A stretch of 64,000 nucleotides of DNA from JABFRJ01 sp031374735 (GCA_031374735.1 JANMGQ010000235.1:1-64000); one strand, 5' to 3'; numbered from the stretch's first letter, positions 40,036 through 49,561 are shown. Notes: generated by a model from the sequence alone, not told the origin. A program made the numbers and translations.

Positions 40036-41505
40036 TTAGTAATTGTAGGCGCGCTCGCCGTGATCGTTGATGTCGAGGCCTTCGCGCTCCTGGTCGGTGC
40101 TCGGGCGCAGGCCGACAATGATGTCGATCAGCTTGAACAGGACCGCCGAAATCACGCCAGACCACAGCAGCGTAAAGCCAACGGCCTTAGCTTGCTTCAT
40201 CACCTGCTCGCTCATCACGAACTCGGCTGCGACTTTGCCGGCTTCGTAATCGAAGATCCCGGTACCGCCGAGGCTCGGGGCGACCAGAATGCCAGTGCCG
40301 ATGGCGCCGATGATGCCGCCAACGCAGTGAACGCCAAAGACGTCGAGCGCGTCGTCATAGCCCAGGCGGTTTTTGACCGACGAGCAGAATGCGAAGCACA
40401 CGATGCCCGCGACAAGACCCAGGACAATCGATCCCATCGGGCCCGCATAGCCAGCCGCCGGTGTTATGGCCACGAGACCTGAAATCACGCCCGAAACCAA
40501 GCCGAGGACGCTCGGCTTACCCTTCTCGAATTGCTCGGCCATCATCCATGCAAGGCCTGCTGCCGCGGTTGCGACGAAGGTGTTGATCATGGCGAGGGCT
40601 GCTGTGCCACCTGCTTCGAGGGCGGAGCCCGCGTTGAAACCGAACCAGCCAACCCACAGAAGCGCCGCACCGACGACAGTCATGGTCAGCGAATGCGGTG
40701 CCATGGCCTCACGGCCATAGCCGACCCGCTTGCCGATGATCAGAGCACCAACGAGACCGGCGATGCCGGCATTGATGTGCACGACCGTGCCGCCAGCAAA
40801 GTCGAGGGCGCCCCACTTAAACAGCAGACCGGCGTTGCCGTTGACGGCATCGAGGGCGGCTTGAGCGGCGGCCTTCTTGGCGGCGTCAGAGCCGGCATCT
40901 GCGAGGGCTTTGGCAGCCTTCGCAATTTCATCCGGGCCAGCCCAGTACCAGACCATGTGCGCGATGGGGAAGTACACCAGCGTCACCCACAGAGGCACGA
41001 ACAGCATCACAGCTTTGAACTTCATGCGCTCGGCAAAAGCGCCAACGATGAGGGCCGGCGTGATGCAGGCAAACGTCATCTGGAAGGCGATGTAGGCCAT
41101 CTCATTGATGGACACGCCCGCGGTGAACGAAGCGGCCATTGAGTCCGGGGTCACGCCGCGGAGGAAGGCCTTGTCGAACGATCCGATGAAGTTGTTGAAC
41201 ACCTTGCCTTCGGTAAAGGCCAAGGAATACCCATAGAGTACCCAGATGATCGACACGACGCAGACCGTGTAAAACACCTGCATCAGCACCGAGAGCATAT
41301 TCTTGGTGCGCACGAGGCCGCCGTAGAAGAGGGCGAGGCCGGGTACGGTCATCAACAAAACCAACACGGTAGAAATCAGCAGCCACGCCGTATCACCCTT
41401 GTTAGGTGCCGGCGTCTCAGCCAATGCCGCACCTGCTATCAGCAGCGGTATCGCCGCAAGCCCAGTGGCCGCAGCGAGCGCCTTCGATCGACTTCCGAAT
41501 GACAT
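40036..41505 (-). CDS. amtB: ammonium transporter
   Basis: 489 residues, Amt/Mep/Rh family. A cleavable signal-like segment (about 8-29) precedes 11 membrane helices. DTAWLLISTVLVLLMTVPGLALFYGGLVR opens the channel domain. The pore histidines lie in GGTVVHINAG and FGVHCVGG, and FGFNAGSAL is conserved. The cytoplasmic tail (STDQEREGLDINDHGERAYNY) is the GlnK-interacting end. About 30 extra residues of Ala/Lys/Asp-rich sequence (AKAAKALADAGSDAAKKAAAQ, seen in many alphaproteobacteria) lie in an external loop. It is transcribed after glnK with a 46-bp gap and blocked by GlnK at high nitrogen. GGGGGGATT precedes the ATG. Confidence 0.96.
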   Translation of the reverse strand: MSFGSRSKALAAATGLAAIPLLIAGAALAETPAPNKGDTAWLLISTVLVLLMTVPGLALFYGGLVRTKNMLSVLMQVFYTVCVVSIIWVLYGYSLAFTEGKVFNNFIGSFDKAFLRGVTPDSMAASFTAGVSINEMAYIAFQMTFACITPALIVGAFAERMKFKAVMLFVPLWVTLVYFPIAHMVWYWAGPDEIAKAAKALADAGSDAAKKAAAQAALDAVNGNAGLLFKWGALDFAGGTVVHINAGIAGLVGALIIGKRVGYGREAMAPHSLTMTVVGAALLWVGWFGFNAGSALEAGGTAALAMINTFVATAAAGLAWMMAEQFEKGKPSVLGLVSGVISGLVAITPAAGYAGPMGSIVLGLVAGIVCFAFCSSVKNRLGYDDALDVFGVHCVGGIIGAIGTGILVAPSLGGTGIFDYEAGKVAAEFVMSEQVMKQAKAVGFTLLWSGVISAVLFKLIDIIVGLRPSTDQEREGLDINDHGERAYNY

Positions 41506-41551
41506 TTCAATCCCCCCGATATGGAACAGATCCGTTAGAGTTACAGTGAGC

Positions 41552-41890
41552 TTAGAGTGCCGCGTCGTCGGTTTCGCCCGTGCGAATGCGGACGGTATGG
41601 TCGATGCTGGACACGAAGATCTTGCCATCGCCGATGGCACCGGTCTTGGCAGCTCTCACGATGGCGTGAACGGCCGCTTGGACACGGTCCGACGCTACGA
41701 CGGCTTCGATCTTGATTTTGGGGAGAAAATTCACGGCGTACTCAGCACCACGGTAGATTTCCGTGTGCCCCTTCTGGCGGCCGTAGCCCTTGACCTCGGA
41801 CACAGTCATGCCCTGAAGACCAAGGTCCGTGAGTGCTGCCCGCACTTCCTCGAGCTTAAACGGCTTGATAATCGCTGTGACGAGTTTCAT
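41552..41890 (-). CDS. glnK: nitrogen regulatory protein P-II
   Basis: 112 residues. MKLVTAIIKPFKLEEVRAAL opens the protein. The T-loop has Tyr51 in EIYRGAEYAVNFLPK, the site uridylylated by GlnD; GYGRQKGH precedes it; IGDGKIFV and the end RIRTGE bind ATP/ADP and 2-oxoglutarate. It is a trimeric sensor of nitrogen and energy that plugs AmtB. Encoded first in the glnK-amtB operon behind a sigma-54-type promoter (41940-41956). AGGAGGTG lies before the ATG. Confidence 0.97.
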   Translation of the reverse strand: MKLVTAIIKPFKLEEVRAALTDLGLQGMTVSEVKGYGRQKGHTEIYRGAEYAVNFLPKIKIEAVVASDRVQAAVHAIVRAAKTGAIGDGKIFVSSIDHTVRIRTGETDDAAL

Positions 41891-41939
41891 GGCACCTCCT
41901 GGCGAGTGGCCGCATTTTGGCCGTAGTTAACAACCTCTT

Positions 41940-41956
41940 AACAAGAAGCGTGCCAA
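41940..41956 (-). promoter_or_regulatory. sigma-54 (RpoN) promoter for glnK-amtB
   Basis: On the minus strand the sequence reads TTGGCACGCTTCTTGTT: the -24 element TGGCACG and a -12 TTGTT (consensus TTGCW) with correct spacing (5 bases between TGGCAC and TTG). It lies about 50 bp upstream of the glnK start codon. A TGTGCTG...CAGCACA dyad at 42051-42082, about 100 bp further upstream, could be an activator (NtrC) site but does not match the known consensus well. The other bases of the 303-bp gap hold no gene; the oppositely oriented MMPL gene begins at its far end. Confidence 0.72.
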
Positions 41957-42193
41957 CTGGCGATTTTTATGTAAGCATCTGATTTTTATGAACAATGTCC
42001 ATTTTCGGTTGGTCGTCACGCGATGCCAGCACGAGCGTATGCCTAAATATTGTGCTGTCGTGCTTATTTTGCATGCAGCACACGTCAGCGAGGGCGTTTC
42101 GTGCGCTGTCGCGGCCTTCTGCGCAGAACGTGCGTTCCATAGTTAAAGTACACTTGACCTTTCCGGCACTCGCCGCGCATTTTCGGCCCGCAT

Positions 42194-44563
42194 GTGCCCT
42201 GGCGCAACCAGAGCGACGATCGACGGATAGGGTGTGCCATTCAAAGCGGTTCCGGGACTCACAGTGAGAAGCCGCTCTTCGCCTTTGGCATCGAGCGGCT
42301 GGGCCTATTGTCGCTTGCGCGCCCATGGCTGACGGCGCTCCTGCTGGCGGCCGTGACGGCCGTGGCGGCTTTAGGGCTGCTGCGGCTTAAGGCCGATGAC
42401 AGCCTCTCTGAGCTGTTCCGCACCAATAGCGTCGAGTTTAAGCGTTTCGAAGAGATCGACCGGCGCTTCCCATCAAACGAGTATGACGTGCTGCTTGTGG
42501 TTGAGGGCAAGGACCTGCTCACCCGCAAGGGCTTGACGGCCTTCCGCGATACGATGGTCGACCTGCAGCTGGCGGAGGGCGTGGATGGCCTTGTCTCCAT
42601 GCTGTCGGCGCGCGGTGCGCCTGACGCCAAAGGCTATGCCGCACCCATCGTGCCGGACCAGCTGCCCGATAGTGACGCCGCCTTCGCTGACACGATCAAA
42701 AACCTGCGCAGCAACGATATCGTGCGCGGTAAGTTCCTTTCCGATGACGGCACGCTGGCCATGGGCGTGATCGCGCTGGATCGTGGAGCCATCGACACGG
42801 GCGACGGCAAGGCCATCATAGAGGGCATCCGGAAGGCGGCCGAAGCGAGTCTCAAGCCAGCCGGGCTTACGGTGCAGCTGACGGGCGCGCCTGTGATGAA
42901 GCAGGAGATCAAGAACGCCATCGAGCGCGACCAGATCCTCTACAATGGCCTCGGGCTGGTGACGGGTATCCTCATTGCCTACCTGTTTTTCCGCTCGTTC
43001 GCCTTTGTCGCCATGGCCTCCCTGCCGCCGATCCTCGGCGTCGTGTGGTCGCTCGGCCTGCTCGGTTGGATGGGCGTCAAGCTCAACCTTTTCCTCAACA
43101 TCATGACACCGCTGGTCATGGTCATGGGCTTTGCCGACAGCATGCAGTTGATCGGCGCTATCCGCGACCGGCTTGCCAAGGGCGATACAGTGCCCGAGGC
43201 GATCGGCTTTGCCGCCCGCATCGTTGGGCCCGCCTGCGTGCTCGCCCACGGGGCAGCGCTGCTGTCGTTCCTGGCGCTCATGACCTCGCCGTCGGCGCTG
43301 GTCTACACGTTCGGCATGGCTGGAGCGCTGGCTACCGGCGTCTCACTTGTCGTCGTCATGTTGAGCCTACCCGTATTTGGTCTCGCCCTCTTGCGCGCGC
43401 GCCAAAACAGTGGCCCAGCGCCCGGCGACAAGGCGATCGGTTGGCTCGGCGGCATCATCGGGCGCATCGTCGATACTGTGCTGCATCATCCCGTGCCGTT
43501 CGCCGTCAGTGGCTTGGCGCTGTTTGCGCTCTGCCTCGCCGCGCACCTGTCGCTTGAGCCGCGCTATCGTCTTGCGGACCAAGTGCCGGATCGCGAGCAG
43601 GCGGTGGCTGCAACCTCGCGTCTGGATCGCAAGCTGACGGGCGGCAATCCCGTCCACGTGATGATCAGTTGGTCCGACAAAAAGGCAATCAATGATCCGC
43701 GTGTTCTCGCGGTCACCGCCGATGCCCATGCGGTGCTCGAAAAAGAGGCAGGGCTTGGCAACGTCTGGTCGCTCGACAGTTTGCGCCGTTGGTTGACCGA
43801 AGCGGGGGAAGGTAGCCCCGAAGCGGTGAAGCGCTATCTCGGCCTGCTGCCGGAACATCTGGTGCGCCGGTTCATCACCAAAGAGGAGGACCGGCTCCTC
43901 GTCACAGGCCGCTTGCCCGATATCGACGCCAGTCAAATTGTGCCGATCGTCGACCGCATCGACACGGCGCTTGATCGCGTGCGCAAAACCCATCCGGGGT
44001 TCGAGGTGGCCGTTACAGGGCTGCCCGTCGTCGCGGCGCGCAGCAGCGCCACGATGATCTCGCAGCTGAAGGGAACGCTCCCCTACGAGGTCGCGATCGT
44101 GTGCCTGTTGATCGGGCTCGCGTTACGCTCCTGGGGGCGCGCTGTTCTGAGCGTCATTCCCGCACTGTTTCCCGTCCTTGCCGCGGGCGCCGTGCTGCGT
44201 CTGTCGTCGGACGGACTTGAGTTCTCCAGCGCCATCGCCATGATCGTCATCTTCGGGGTCGGGATCGACAGCCTCATCCATTTCCTCAACCGTCTGCGTC
44301 TTGAAGAGAGGCCCGGCGAGCCGCTCGGCGATGCCATCCGCCGCGCGCGTATTCTTGTCGGGCCCGCGATTGTCCTGACCACGATTGTGCTGACGCTTGG
44401 GCTCGGCGTGACGATGCTGTCAGATCTGCCGTCGCTGCGCACATTTGGCATCGTGTGTGCGACGGCACTGCTGGCCTCGCTGATCGGCGATCTCGTGTTT
44501 TTGCCGGCCTTGTTGACGCTCGTCCACCGGCTCAGTGGCAAGGGCAAAACGGCGGTGACATAG
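42194..44563 (+). CDS. MMPL/RND-family transporter (HAE3 type)
   Basis: 789 residues. Two repeats of six membrane helices are visible. The first helix is near LSLARPWLTALLLAAVTAVAALGLL, five more span about 255-405 (ILYNGLGLVTGILIAYLFFRS, IMTPLVMVMGFADSMQLIG, and so on). The second half begins at VLHHPVPFAVSGLALF and ends with VIFGVGIDSLIHFLNR and LLASLIGDLVFLPALLTL. Large periplasmic loops follow helices 1 and 7. The GFADS and GVGIDS motifs are proton-relay helices of MMPL proteins. Relatives move lipids or hopanoids (HpnN) or sterols; the cargo here is unknown. The start is a GTG at 42194; the first 20 residues look non-conserved, so the real start may be later. Confidence 0.83.
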   Translation: MPWRNQSDDRRIGCAIQSGSGTHSEKPLFAFGIERLGLLSLARPWLTALLLAAVTAVAALGLLRLKADDSLSELFRTNSVEFKRFEEIDRRFPSNEYDVLLVVEGKDLLTRKGLTAFRDTMVDLQLAEGVDGLVSMLSARGAPDAKGYAAPIVPDQLPDSDAAFADTIKNLRSNDIVRGKFLSDDGTLAMGVIALDRGAIDTGDGKAIIEGIRKAAEASLKPAGLTVQLTGAPVMKQEIKNAIERDQILYNGLGLVTGILIAYLFFRSFAFVAMASLPPILGVVWSLGLLGWMGVKLNLFLNIMTPLVMVMGFADSMQLIGAIRDRLAKGDTVPEAIGFAARIVGPACVLAHGAALLSFLALMTSPSALVYTFGMAGALATGVSLVVVMLSLPVFGLALLRARQNSGPAPGDKAIGWLGGIIGRIVDTVLHHPVPFAVSGLALFALCLAAHLSLEPRYRLADQVPDREQAVAATSRLDRKLTGGNPVHVMISWSDKKAINDPRVLAVTADAHAVLEKEAGLGNVWSLDSLRRWLTEAGEGSPEAVKRYLGLLPEHLVRRFITKEEDRLLVTGRLPDIDASQIVPIVDRIDTALDRVRKTHPGFEVAVTGLPVVAARSSATMISQLKGTLPYEVAIVCLLIGLALRSWGRAVLSVIPALFPVLAAGAVLRLSSDGLEFSSAIAMIVIFGVGIDSLIHFLNRLRLEERPGEPLGDAIRRARILVGPAIVLTTIVLTLGLGVTMLSDLPSLRTFGIVCATALLASLIGDLVFLPALLTLVHRLSGKGKTAVT

Positions 44564-44734
44564 AGCAATGTCGCGGCTTCGGACGACGGCGAGGCGCCAT
44601 TGCGGTCTCGGTTCGGCCGACACATCGTGTGATCCGTTTCGGCTGGCGCGCAAACCCGATTTCACCCGACGTCGGCGCCTGTGGTAGGGAGGACCGGTTA
44701 GCGTTTGTGTTCCCGCCCCCCTGTCTCGGCTCCC

Positions 44735-45772
44735 ATGACCCTCACGTCTTTCGGCTCCCTCAACGGTCGCGACATCAGCGAAATCACGCTTGCGACGCCC
44801 GACGCGGAGGCCAAGATCATCGCGTACGGCGCGGTCGTGCGCGACCTCAAGGTGCGCAGGCCCGATGGCACTCTGCAGCGCGTGGTGCTTGGCCTGAACT
44901 CGGTCGACGATTATGTGCAGCACGCGCCGCATTTCGGCGCCATTGCAGGGCGCTACGCCAATCGCATCCGGGGCGGGCGGTTCACCCTTGATGGGGAAAC
45001 GCATCAGCTGCTGCTCAACCAGGATGGCCGGCACCATCTGCACGGCGGCGGTCCAAAGGGGTTTGGCAAGCAGCCCTGGACGGTTGTGCATCACGACATG
45101 ACGAGCACGACCCTCGTCCACATCTCACCCGATGGCACCAACGGCTATCCGGGCACGGCGCACATCACCTGCCGATACACGCTGTCTGGCAAGACGTTGC
45201 GTGTCGAACTGTGGGCCACAACGGACAAGGCAACGCCGGTCAATCTGTGCCACCACTCCTACTTCAATCTCGACGGCAGCGCGGATGTGCTCGATCACAC
45301 GCTGATGGTGCGCGCCAATGTCATGACGCCCGTCGATGCCGATCTCATTCCAGATGGCTCGCTTGCCCCGGTGAACGGCACGCCCTTCGATTTCCGCGTT
45401 GCGCGGACGGTGCGGCTCATGGGCGGCGACGGCCAGCGCGTCTGGTACGACCACAATTTCGTGCTCCGACGCGACCGCACCGAGGCGAGCGTCGCCGGTG
45501 GCCTCGACGTCGCGCATGCCGCGACGTTCGCGAGTGCCCGCTCGGGCTTGAAACTCGACGTCTGGACGACGGAACCTGCCATGCAGATCTATGACGGATT
45601 CAAGCTCGCGCTACCGGTGCCGGGGCTGGACGGCGCGCGCTATGGGGCGAATGCCGGTCTGTGTCTTGAGCCGCAGCACGTGCCCGATAGTCCCAATCTG
45701 CCGCATTTTCCGAGCACCATCCTGCGTCCCGGAGACCTCTATCGGCAGGTGACGGAGTATCGGTTCAGCTAG
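44735..45772 (+). CDS. galM: aldose 1-epimerase (galactose mutarotase)
   Basis: 345 residues. KIIAYGAVVRDLKVRRPDG, GAIAGRYANRIRGGRFTLDG, HHLHGGGPKGFGKQPW, NLCHHSYFNLDG (with catalytic His), DHTLMV and a C-terminal LCLEPQHVPDSPN with the catalytic Glu are the GalM motifs. It interconverts alpha and beta anomers of aldoses. The next gene, 18 bp on, encodes a ribokinase-like kinase, so the pair may handle ribose or a related pentose. Start ATG at 44735; 10 earlier open codons are not similar. Confidence 0.92.
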   Translation: MTLTSFGSLNGRDISEITLATPDAEAKIIAYGAVVRDLKVRRPDGTLQRVVLGLNSVDDYVQHAPHFGAIAGRYANRIRGGRFTLDGETHQLLLNQDGRHHLHGGGPKGFGKQPWTVVHHDMTSTTLVHISPDGTNGYPGTAHITCRYTLSGKTLRVELWATTDKATPVNLCHHSYFNLDGSADVLDHTLMVRANVMTPVDADLIPDGSLAPVNGTPFDFRVARTVRLMGGDGQRVWYDHNFVLRRDRTEASVAGGLDVAHAATFASARSGLKLDVWTTEPAMQIYDGFKLALPVPGLDGARYGANAGLCLEPQHVPDSPNLPHFPSTILRPGDLYRQVTEYRFS

Positions 45773-45790
45773 CCGTCCTTGGAGCAGGCC

Positions 45791-46705
45791 ATGCCGTCGA
45801 TCACCGTCATCGGGTCGATCAACCGCGATATTGTCGCGCGCGTGCCGCATATGCCGGCGCCGGGCGAAACGGTGCTTGGCTCTGGCTCGGCGCAGCATCC
45901 CGGCGGCAAGGGCGCCAATCAGGCTGTGGCAGCGGCTCGTCTGCGCGTGGATGCGGCCGTCGCTGTGCGCATGATCGGTCGTATCGGTCGCGATGGCTTT
46001 GGGGCGGAGATGGTGGCGTTTCTCAGCGCTGAAGGCATCGATGTCTCGGGCGTGACAGTCTCGGACACAGCAGGCACGGGCATCGCGCTGATCTCGGTTG
46101 ACGACAGGGGCGAAAACGCCATCGCCGTGATCTCGGGCGCGAATATCGACTGGCCCGATGGCATTCCCGCATTGTCGTTTGAGGCCCGCGATGTCCTCGT
46201 CTGTCAGTTAGAAATCCCGCTCGATGTCGTAACAGTCGCATTCGCACGCGCCAAAGCAGCGCGCGCAACGACGATCCTCAATCCCGCGCCCTTTCAGGCG
46301 TTGCCGGCTGTTCTCCTGGCAAACACCGACGTGCTCGTGCTCAACGCGATCGAACTCGGGCAGATGCTGCGACGCGACCACGTGGCCATGGCAGAGACCA
46401 AACAGCTTGTGACGGCGGCGCGCGACGTTCTCGCGCTTGGGCCTGGATCGGTGATCGTCACGCTCGGCGCGTCCGGCGTTCTGTTGGTTGAGGCATCAGG
46501 GCGCGCTGAACGTATCCCGGGGCGCCCGGTGCAAGCCGTTGATACGACCGGCGCGGGCGATTGTTTCGTTGGCGCGCTGGCCGCGGCGCTTGTGCGCGAT
46601 GATGACCTGCTCGCGGCCGCGCACTTTGCCAACCGCGCCGCGGCCGTGAGCGTCACGCGCGCAGGTGCGGCATCGTCTATTCCGCGTCGTGAAGAGATCA
46701 CGTGA
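45791..46705 (+). CDS. rbsK: ribokinase (PfkB family sugar kinase)
   Basis: 304 residues. PfkB signature 1 is HPGGKGANQAVAAARL; signature 2 is VDTTGAGDCFVGALAAAL with the catalytic Asp in GAGD. SINRDIVARVPHMPAPGETV and VIVTLGASGVLLVE are typical of ribokinases. It phosphorylates D-ribose or a related sugar using ATP. GGAG lies 7 nt before the ATG at 45791. It forms a two-gene unit with galM. No rbsABC transporter or rbsD is nearby. Confidence 0.88.
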   Translation: MPSITVIGSINRDIVARVPHMPAPGETVLGSGSAQHPGGKGANQAVAAARLRVDAAVAVRMIGRIGRDGFGAEMVAFLSAEGIDVSGVTVSDTAGTGIALISVDDRGENAIAVISGANIDWPDGIPALSFEARDVLVCQLEIPLDVVTVAFARAKAARATTILNPAPFQALPAVLLANTDVLVLNAIELGQMLRRDHVAMAETKQLVTAARDVLALGPGSVIVTLGASGVLLVEASGRAERIPGRPVQAVDTTGAGDCFVGALAAALVRDDDLLAAAHFANRAAAVSVTRAGAASSIPRREEIT

Positions 46706-46734
46706 AGACGTCACGTAAGGATGCATGCGCCTGA

Positions 46735-47499
46735 TCAGCGGTTCTGCCCGCGGAAAGCCCAGCCCGTAAAGTGCGCCTCGATCGCAGCAGTGATCGCATA
46801 AAGGACGACGCCGAGCACCGCGAGCACCATCAGGCCCGCAAACACGATCGGCACCTGAAAGCCCGCCTGTGCGTCCATCATCAGCTTGCCGATGCCGGCG
46901 TTGGAGCCGATCGTCTCGGCAACCACTGCGCCAACGAATGCCAAGGTGATCGCGACCTTCAGCGAGCCGAAAAAATACGGCATGGAGCGGGGAATGCCGA
47001 CCTTGCGCATGATGTCGAGTTTGCTCGCACCAAGTGCGCGCAGCACGTCCTCCAACTCCGGCTCCGTCGTAGCGAGGCCGGTTGCGACGTTCACGACAAT
47101 CGGGAAGAACGAGATCAGGAACGCCGTCAGGATGGCGGGGATCGGCCCGAGCCCGAACCACAGCAGCAGAATGGGGACGACCGCGACTTTCGGGATCGAG
47201 TTAAAACCGATCATGACGGGGTAGACGGCCGCATAGATCGTGCGGTGCCAACCGACGGCGACGCCGAGCAGCAGACCAAAGACCGTGGCAAGCAAAAAGC
47301 CAGCAACTGTGGTCCACAGCGTGCGGATGGAGTTGTCGATGATCGGCACGCGATACTGGACCATGGCAGCCCAGATCTGCGACGGCGCGGGCAGGATCGT
47401 CTGTGGGATCTTGAAGAACCAGCATCCCGCCTCCCACAGCGCGAACAAGGCCGCGGTTAGCAGGATCGGCGCGACGATTTCGACCGTGCGATTGTTCAT
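46735..47499 (-). CDS. ABC transporter permease (SsuC/TauC type), orphan
   Basis: 254 residues with six predicted helices. The cytoplasmic EAA loop is ALGASKLDIMRKVGIPRSMPYFF, followed by VAITLAFVGAVVAETIGSNAGIGKLM, as in permeases for sulfonates, nitrate, hydroxymethylpyrimidine or riboflavin precursors. No ATPase or substrate-binding protein gene lies on either side; the upstream side is a 613-bp gap without genes and the downstream side is rbsK on the other strand. Either the other subunits are elsewhere or the locus is decayed. The ATG at 47499 is where the family begins. Confidence 0.86.
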   Translation of the reverse strand: MNNRTVEIVAPILLTAALFALWEAGCWFFKIPQTILPAPSQIWAAMVQYRVPIIDNSIRTLWTTVAGFLLATVFGLLLGVAVGWHRTIYAAVYPVMIGFNSIPKVAVVPILLLWFGLGPIPAILTAFLISFFPIVVNVATGLATTEPELEDVLRALGASKLDIMRKVGIPRSMPYFFGSLKVAITLAFVGAVVAETIGSNAGIGKLMMDAQAGFQVPIVFAGLMVLAVLGVVLYAITAAIEAHFTGWAFRGQNR

Positions 47500-48112
47500 G
47501 GGCGGGTTCCGGGGGCGATGCAAAGGCGGAACGACACCGTAAGCGCAATCCATCGCCCTGACCAACGCTCAGGCCCCGTGGCGATATGTCCGCACCCGGT
47601 GAGACCTGCCGCACCGGGCACTCAAGCGGGATGGGTGAGAATGACCCATACCGGCCCTGAGCACGTGAAGCATGTTCGGCACACCACCGAAGGCGCCGCG
47701 GGGTTAGCCTACATTTGTCGCCTCGACGATCATGGGCAGGTCTTCATCGAAAAAGAGTCCGCTGTCCTTCGGTCACCGACCAGGGAGCACAAAACGGATA
47801 TGGCCAAGAACTGCAACGCACATCGCTAGCGGGGCGAGGCTTTCAAAGCTCAAGTGCTGTCAGCGTCCGGCCAACGTCATGCGCACAGCCTCAAATGCAG
47901 AGTTCTGGCATTACGCGTGCCTGCCCCTTCCTTTGATCCATCAAATGGCCACAATTCGACAATCAGCTCTTCACTGACGGCAGTGCTGTCTACCACCCAT
48001 GTCACGTCGCGCAAGCACTCATCGCGGCGATAGCGCTTCCTAACTGTGCCCGGCATCATGCAACTCAGTTTAAAGCTATATTGTTATCCAGAACGAATAG
48101 CGGGGAGATATT
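47500..48112. other. 613-bp intergenic region, left border of the AT-rich islet
   Basis: No convincing gene. Short frames exist on both strands, but none has a ribosome site or family resemblance. Base composition falls from the GC-rich level of the ABC-permease side to clearly more AT-rich after about 48060, just before the first islet gene. No IS ends, tRNA or direct repeat were found at the transition. Confidence 0.5.
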
Positions 48113-48733
48113 ATGATGCAGCGTAGATTTTGGTTAGCACTTGGGATTGTATTGACATTATGCTTCTCCACTATTTTTTCTGCGCATGGCCAAACTAACC
48201 AGCGCTCTCTTGAATTTACGGACCATTTACTCCCGTTCCAAGAGCTCGACCCGGCTGTAAAGCTCCAACGCGCCGAGCATTGCTTTTCGAGCGATGGCCG
48301 ATGCATGATGTTTGTGGTCGCGACACATTTGCTGAATGGTGAACGCGACAGAGGACGGCTTAGACAACTTTGGCTCCGATGGACAAATAGAAATGGCCCG
48401 GATTATTGGTATCAAATGGCTCGTGGAATGATCGCAACTTATCTCGAATGCGACATGCGCGGTTTGGATCTTTGGGTCGGCGATCTGCATCCGCGCTATT
48501 GTCGGTCGCCAACTTGCGAAGCTGCATATCGGGATTACCTACCAGCCCTCTCTACGCTTGCTCGGACTAACTGCGGAATAACTATCGAACTACCTAAGCC
48601 ATTGTATTCTAATCCTCAACCACGCCACGAGGAGAGGAATGTTTGCAATCGACCATGCGAGCCGTGTCACAACACTCGTCTGGACTGCACGACTGACGCA
48701 TGTGGACGAAGATGTGTATGGCAACCCTATTGA
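48113..48733 (+). CDS. secreted Cys-rich protein of unknown function
   Basis: 206 residues. A signal peptide (RRFWLALGIVLTLCFSTIFSAHG) precedes a middle part with LQRAEHCFSSDGRCMMFVVATHLLNGERDRGRLRQLWLRW. A C-terminal cysteine-rich tail (NVCNRPCEPCHNTRLDC, then ACGRRC) carries seven cysteines in about 30 residues, consistent with disulfides or a metal site outside the cytoplasm. No family is recognised. GGGGAG lies 5-6 nt before tandem ATGs (48113 and 48116). Codon usage is more AT-rich than the flanks (many TTA, AAT, ATA), a sign of recent gain. Confidence 0.65.
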   Translation: MMQRRFWLALGIVLTLCFSTIFSAHGQTNQRSLEFTDHLLPFQELDPAVKLQRAEHCFSSDGRCMMFVVATHLLNGERDRGRLRQLWLRWTNRNGPDYWYQMARGMIATYLECDMRGLDLWVGDLHPRYCRSPTCEAAYRDYLPALSTLARTNCGITIELPKPLYSNPQPRHEERNVCNRPCEPCHNTRLDCTTDACGRRCVWQPY

Positions 48734-48775
48734 TTTAGGCACATCAGATGTGGATCTCGTGTTTGGAGTGGAATA

Positions 48776-49561
48776 ATGCTTTTTAGACACCCGTCGCCCT
48801 ACCGGTCTTTGCTTTACTGTTTCTGCTTCTTCGCATCCCCTGCGTGGGCATCAAACGGGCCCATTTGCGACACATTGGCTGCGCACCAATACGATCCACT
48901 TAAGAGAGCAGCAGGCGTACAACTTAAGGAGATCAAGGCGGAAGCAATTGTTGCCTGTTTAGCTGCCGCACACGAGTATCCGAACGAGCCTCGGTATATG
49001 TATCAGCTCGGCAGGGCATATGATGCTGCCGGAAGGAGCAAAGATGCTTATTTGTGGCACGAGAAGGCGTATAGGCTATTATATCCCGCTGCTGCGGGTG
49101 CTCTTGGGGTGATACATTTTGGTAACGGCACAAAGAATATTGCCAAGAAATATCTGGAGGAGGCTTTGACAGGCGGCTTCGTCTATGGAGCCGTGTATCT
49201 AGGGGCAATGTATATAGAGATCGACGATTATAAAAATGCTCTTAAATACTTCACTATTGCAGCAGACAAGCAAATTCCTGAGGCCATAGGAGCGGTTGGT
49301 GCTCATTATGGTTACGGACAGGGTGTGGGGCAGAACTGCAGAAAGGGGCTGGAGTTGATGAGACAGGCGATCCTGATGGGAGACGCGACTTCGAAAGCGA
49401 AGATAGCTGACGTACAGAAGTTTTGTGATCGGCCTGCGGGCGGAAATAACCCCAGCACATCTGCGGGACAGCCCTACGAAGTGCCAAATCATAGACGCTA
49501 TCAAGCGCCCACCCCAAGGTTCTGCGGTCGCGGCCCTGATGGCACCCCGCAATATTGCTAA
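48776..49561 (+). CDS. secreted Sel1/TPR-like repeat protein
   Basis: 261 residues. A signal peptide (LLYCFCFFASPAWA) is followed by about four helical Sel1-like repeats: PRYMYQLGRAYDAAGRSKDAYLWHEKA, AAGALGVIHFGNGTKNIAKKYLEEA, GAVYLGAMYIEIDDYKNALKYFTIAAD and IGAVGAHYGYGQGVGQNCRKGLELM (residues about 70-225). Such solenoids bind proteins. The C-terminal 35 residues are Pro/Gly-rich and end with two cysteines. GGAG lies 8 nt before the ATG. It follows the Cys-rich protein by 42 bp with the same AT-rich codon use, so the two are probably one operon and may work together; no partner or target is known. Confidence 0.72.
   Translation: MLFRHPSPYRSLLYCFCFFASPAWASNGPICDTLAAHQYDPLKRAAGVQLKEIKAEAIVACLAAAHEYPNEPRYMYQLGRAYDAAGRSKDAYLWHEKAYRLLYPAAAGALGVIHFGNGTKNIAKKYLEEALTGGFVYGAVYLGAMYIEIDDYKNALKYFTIAADKQIPEAIGAVGAHYGYGQGVGQNCRKGLELMRQAILMGDATSKAKIADVQKFCDRPAGGNNPSTSAGQPYEVPNHRRYQAPTPRFCGRGPDGTPQYC

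Noticed and set aside
47877..48059. 60-codon minus-strand frame, considered as a transposase remnant
   Set aside because: It contains no DDE, HTH or IS-family block that I can recognise, and no inverted-repeat ends flank it.
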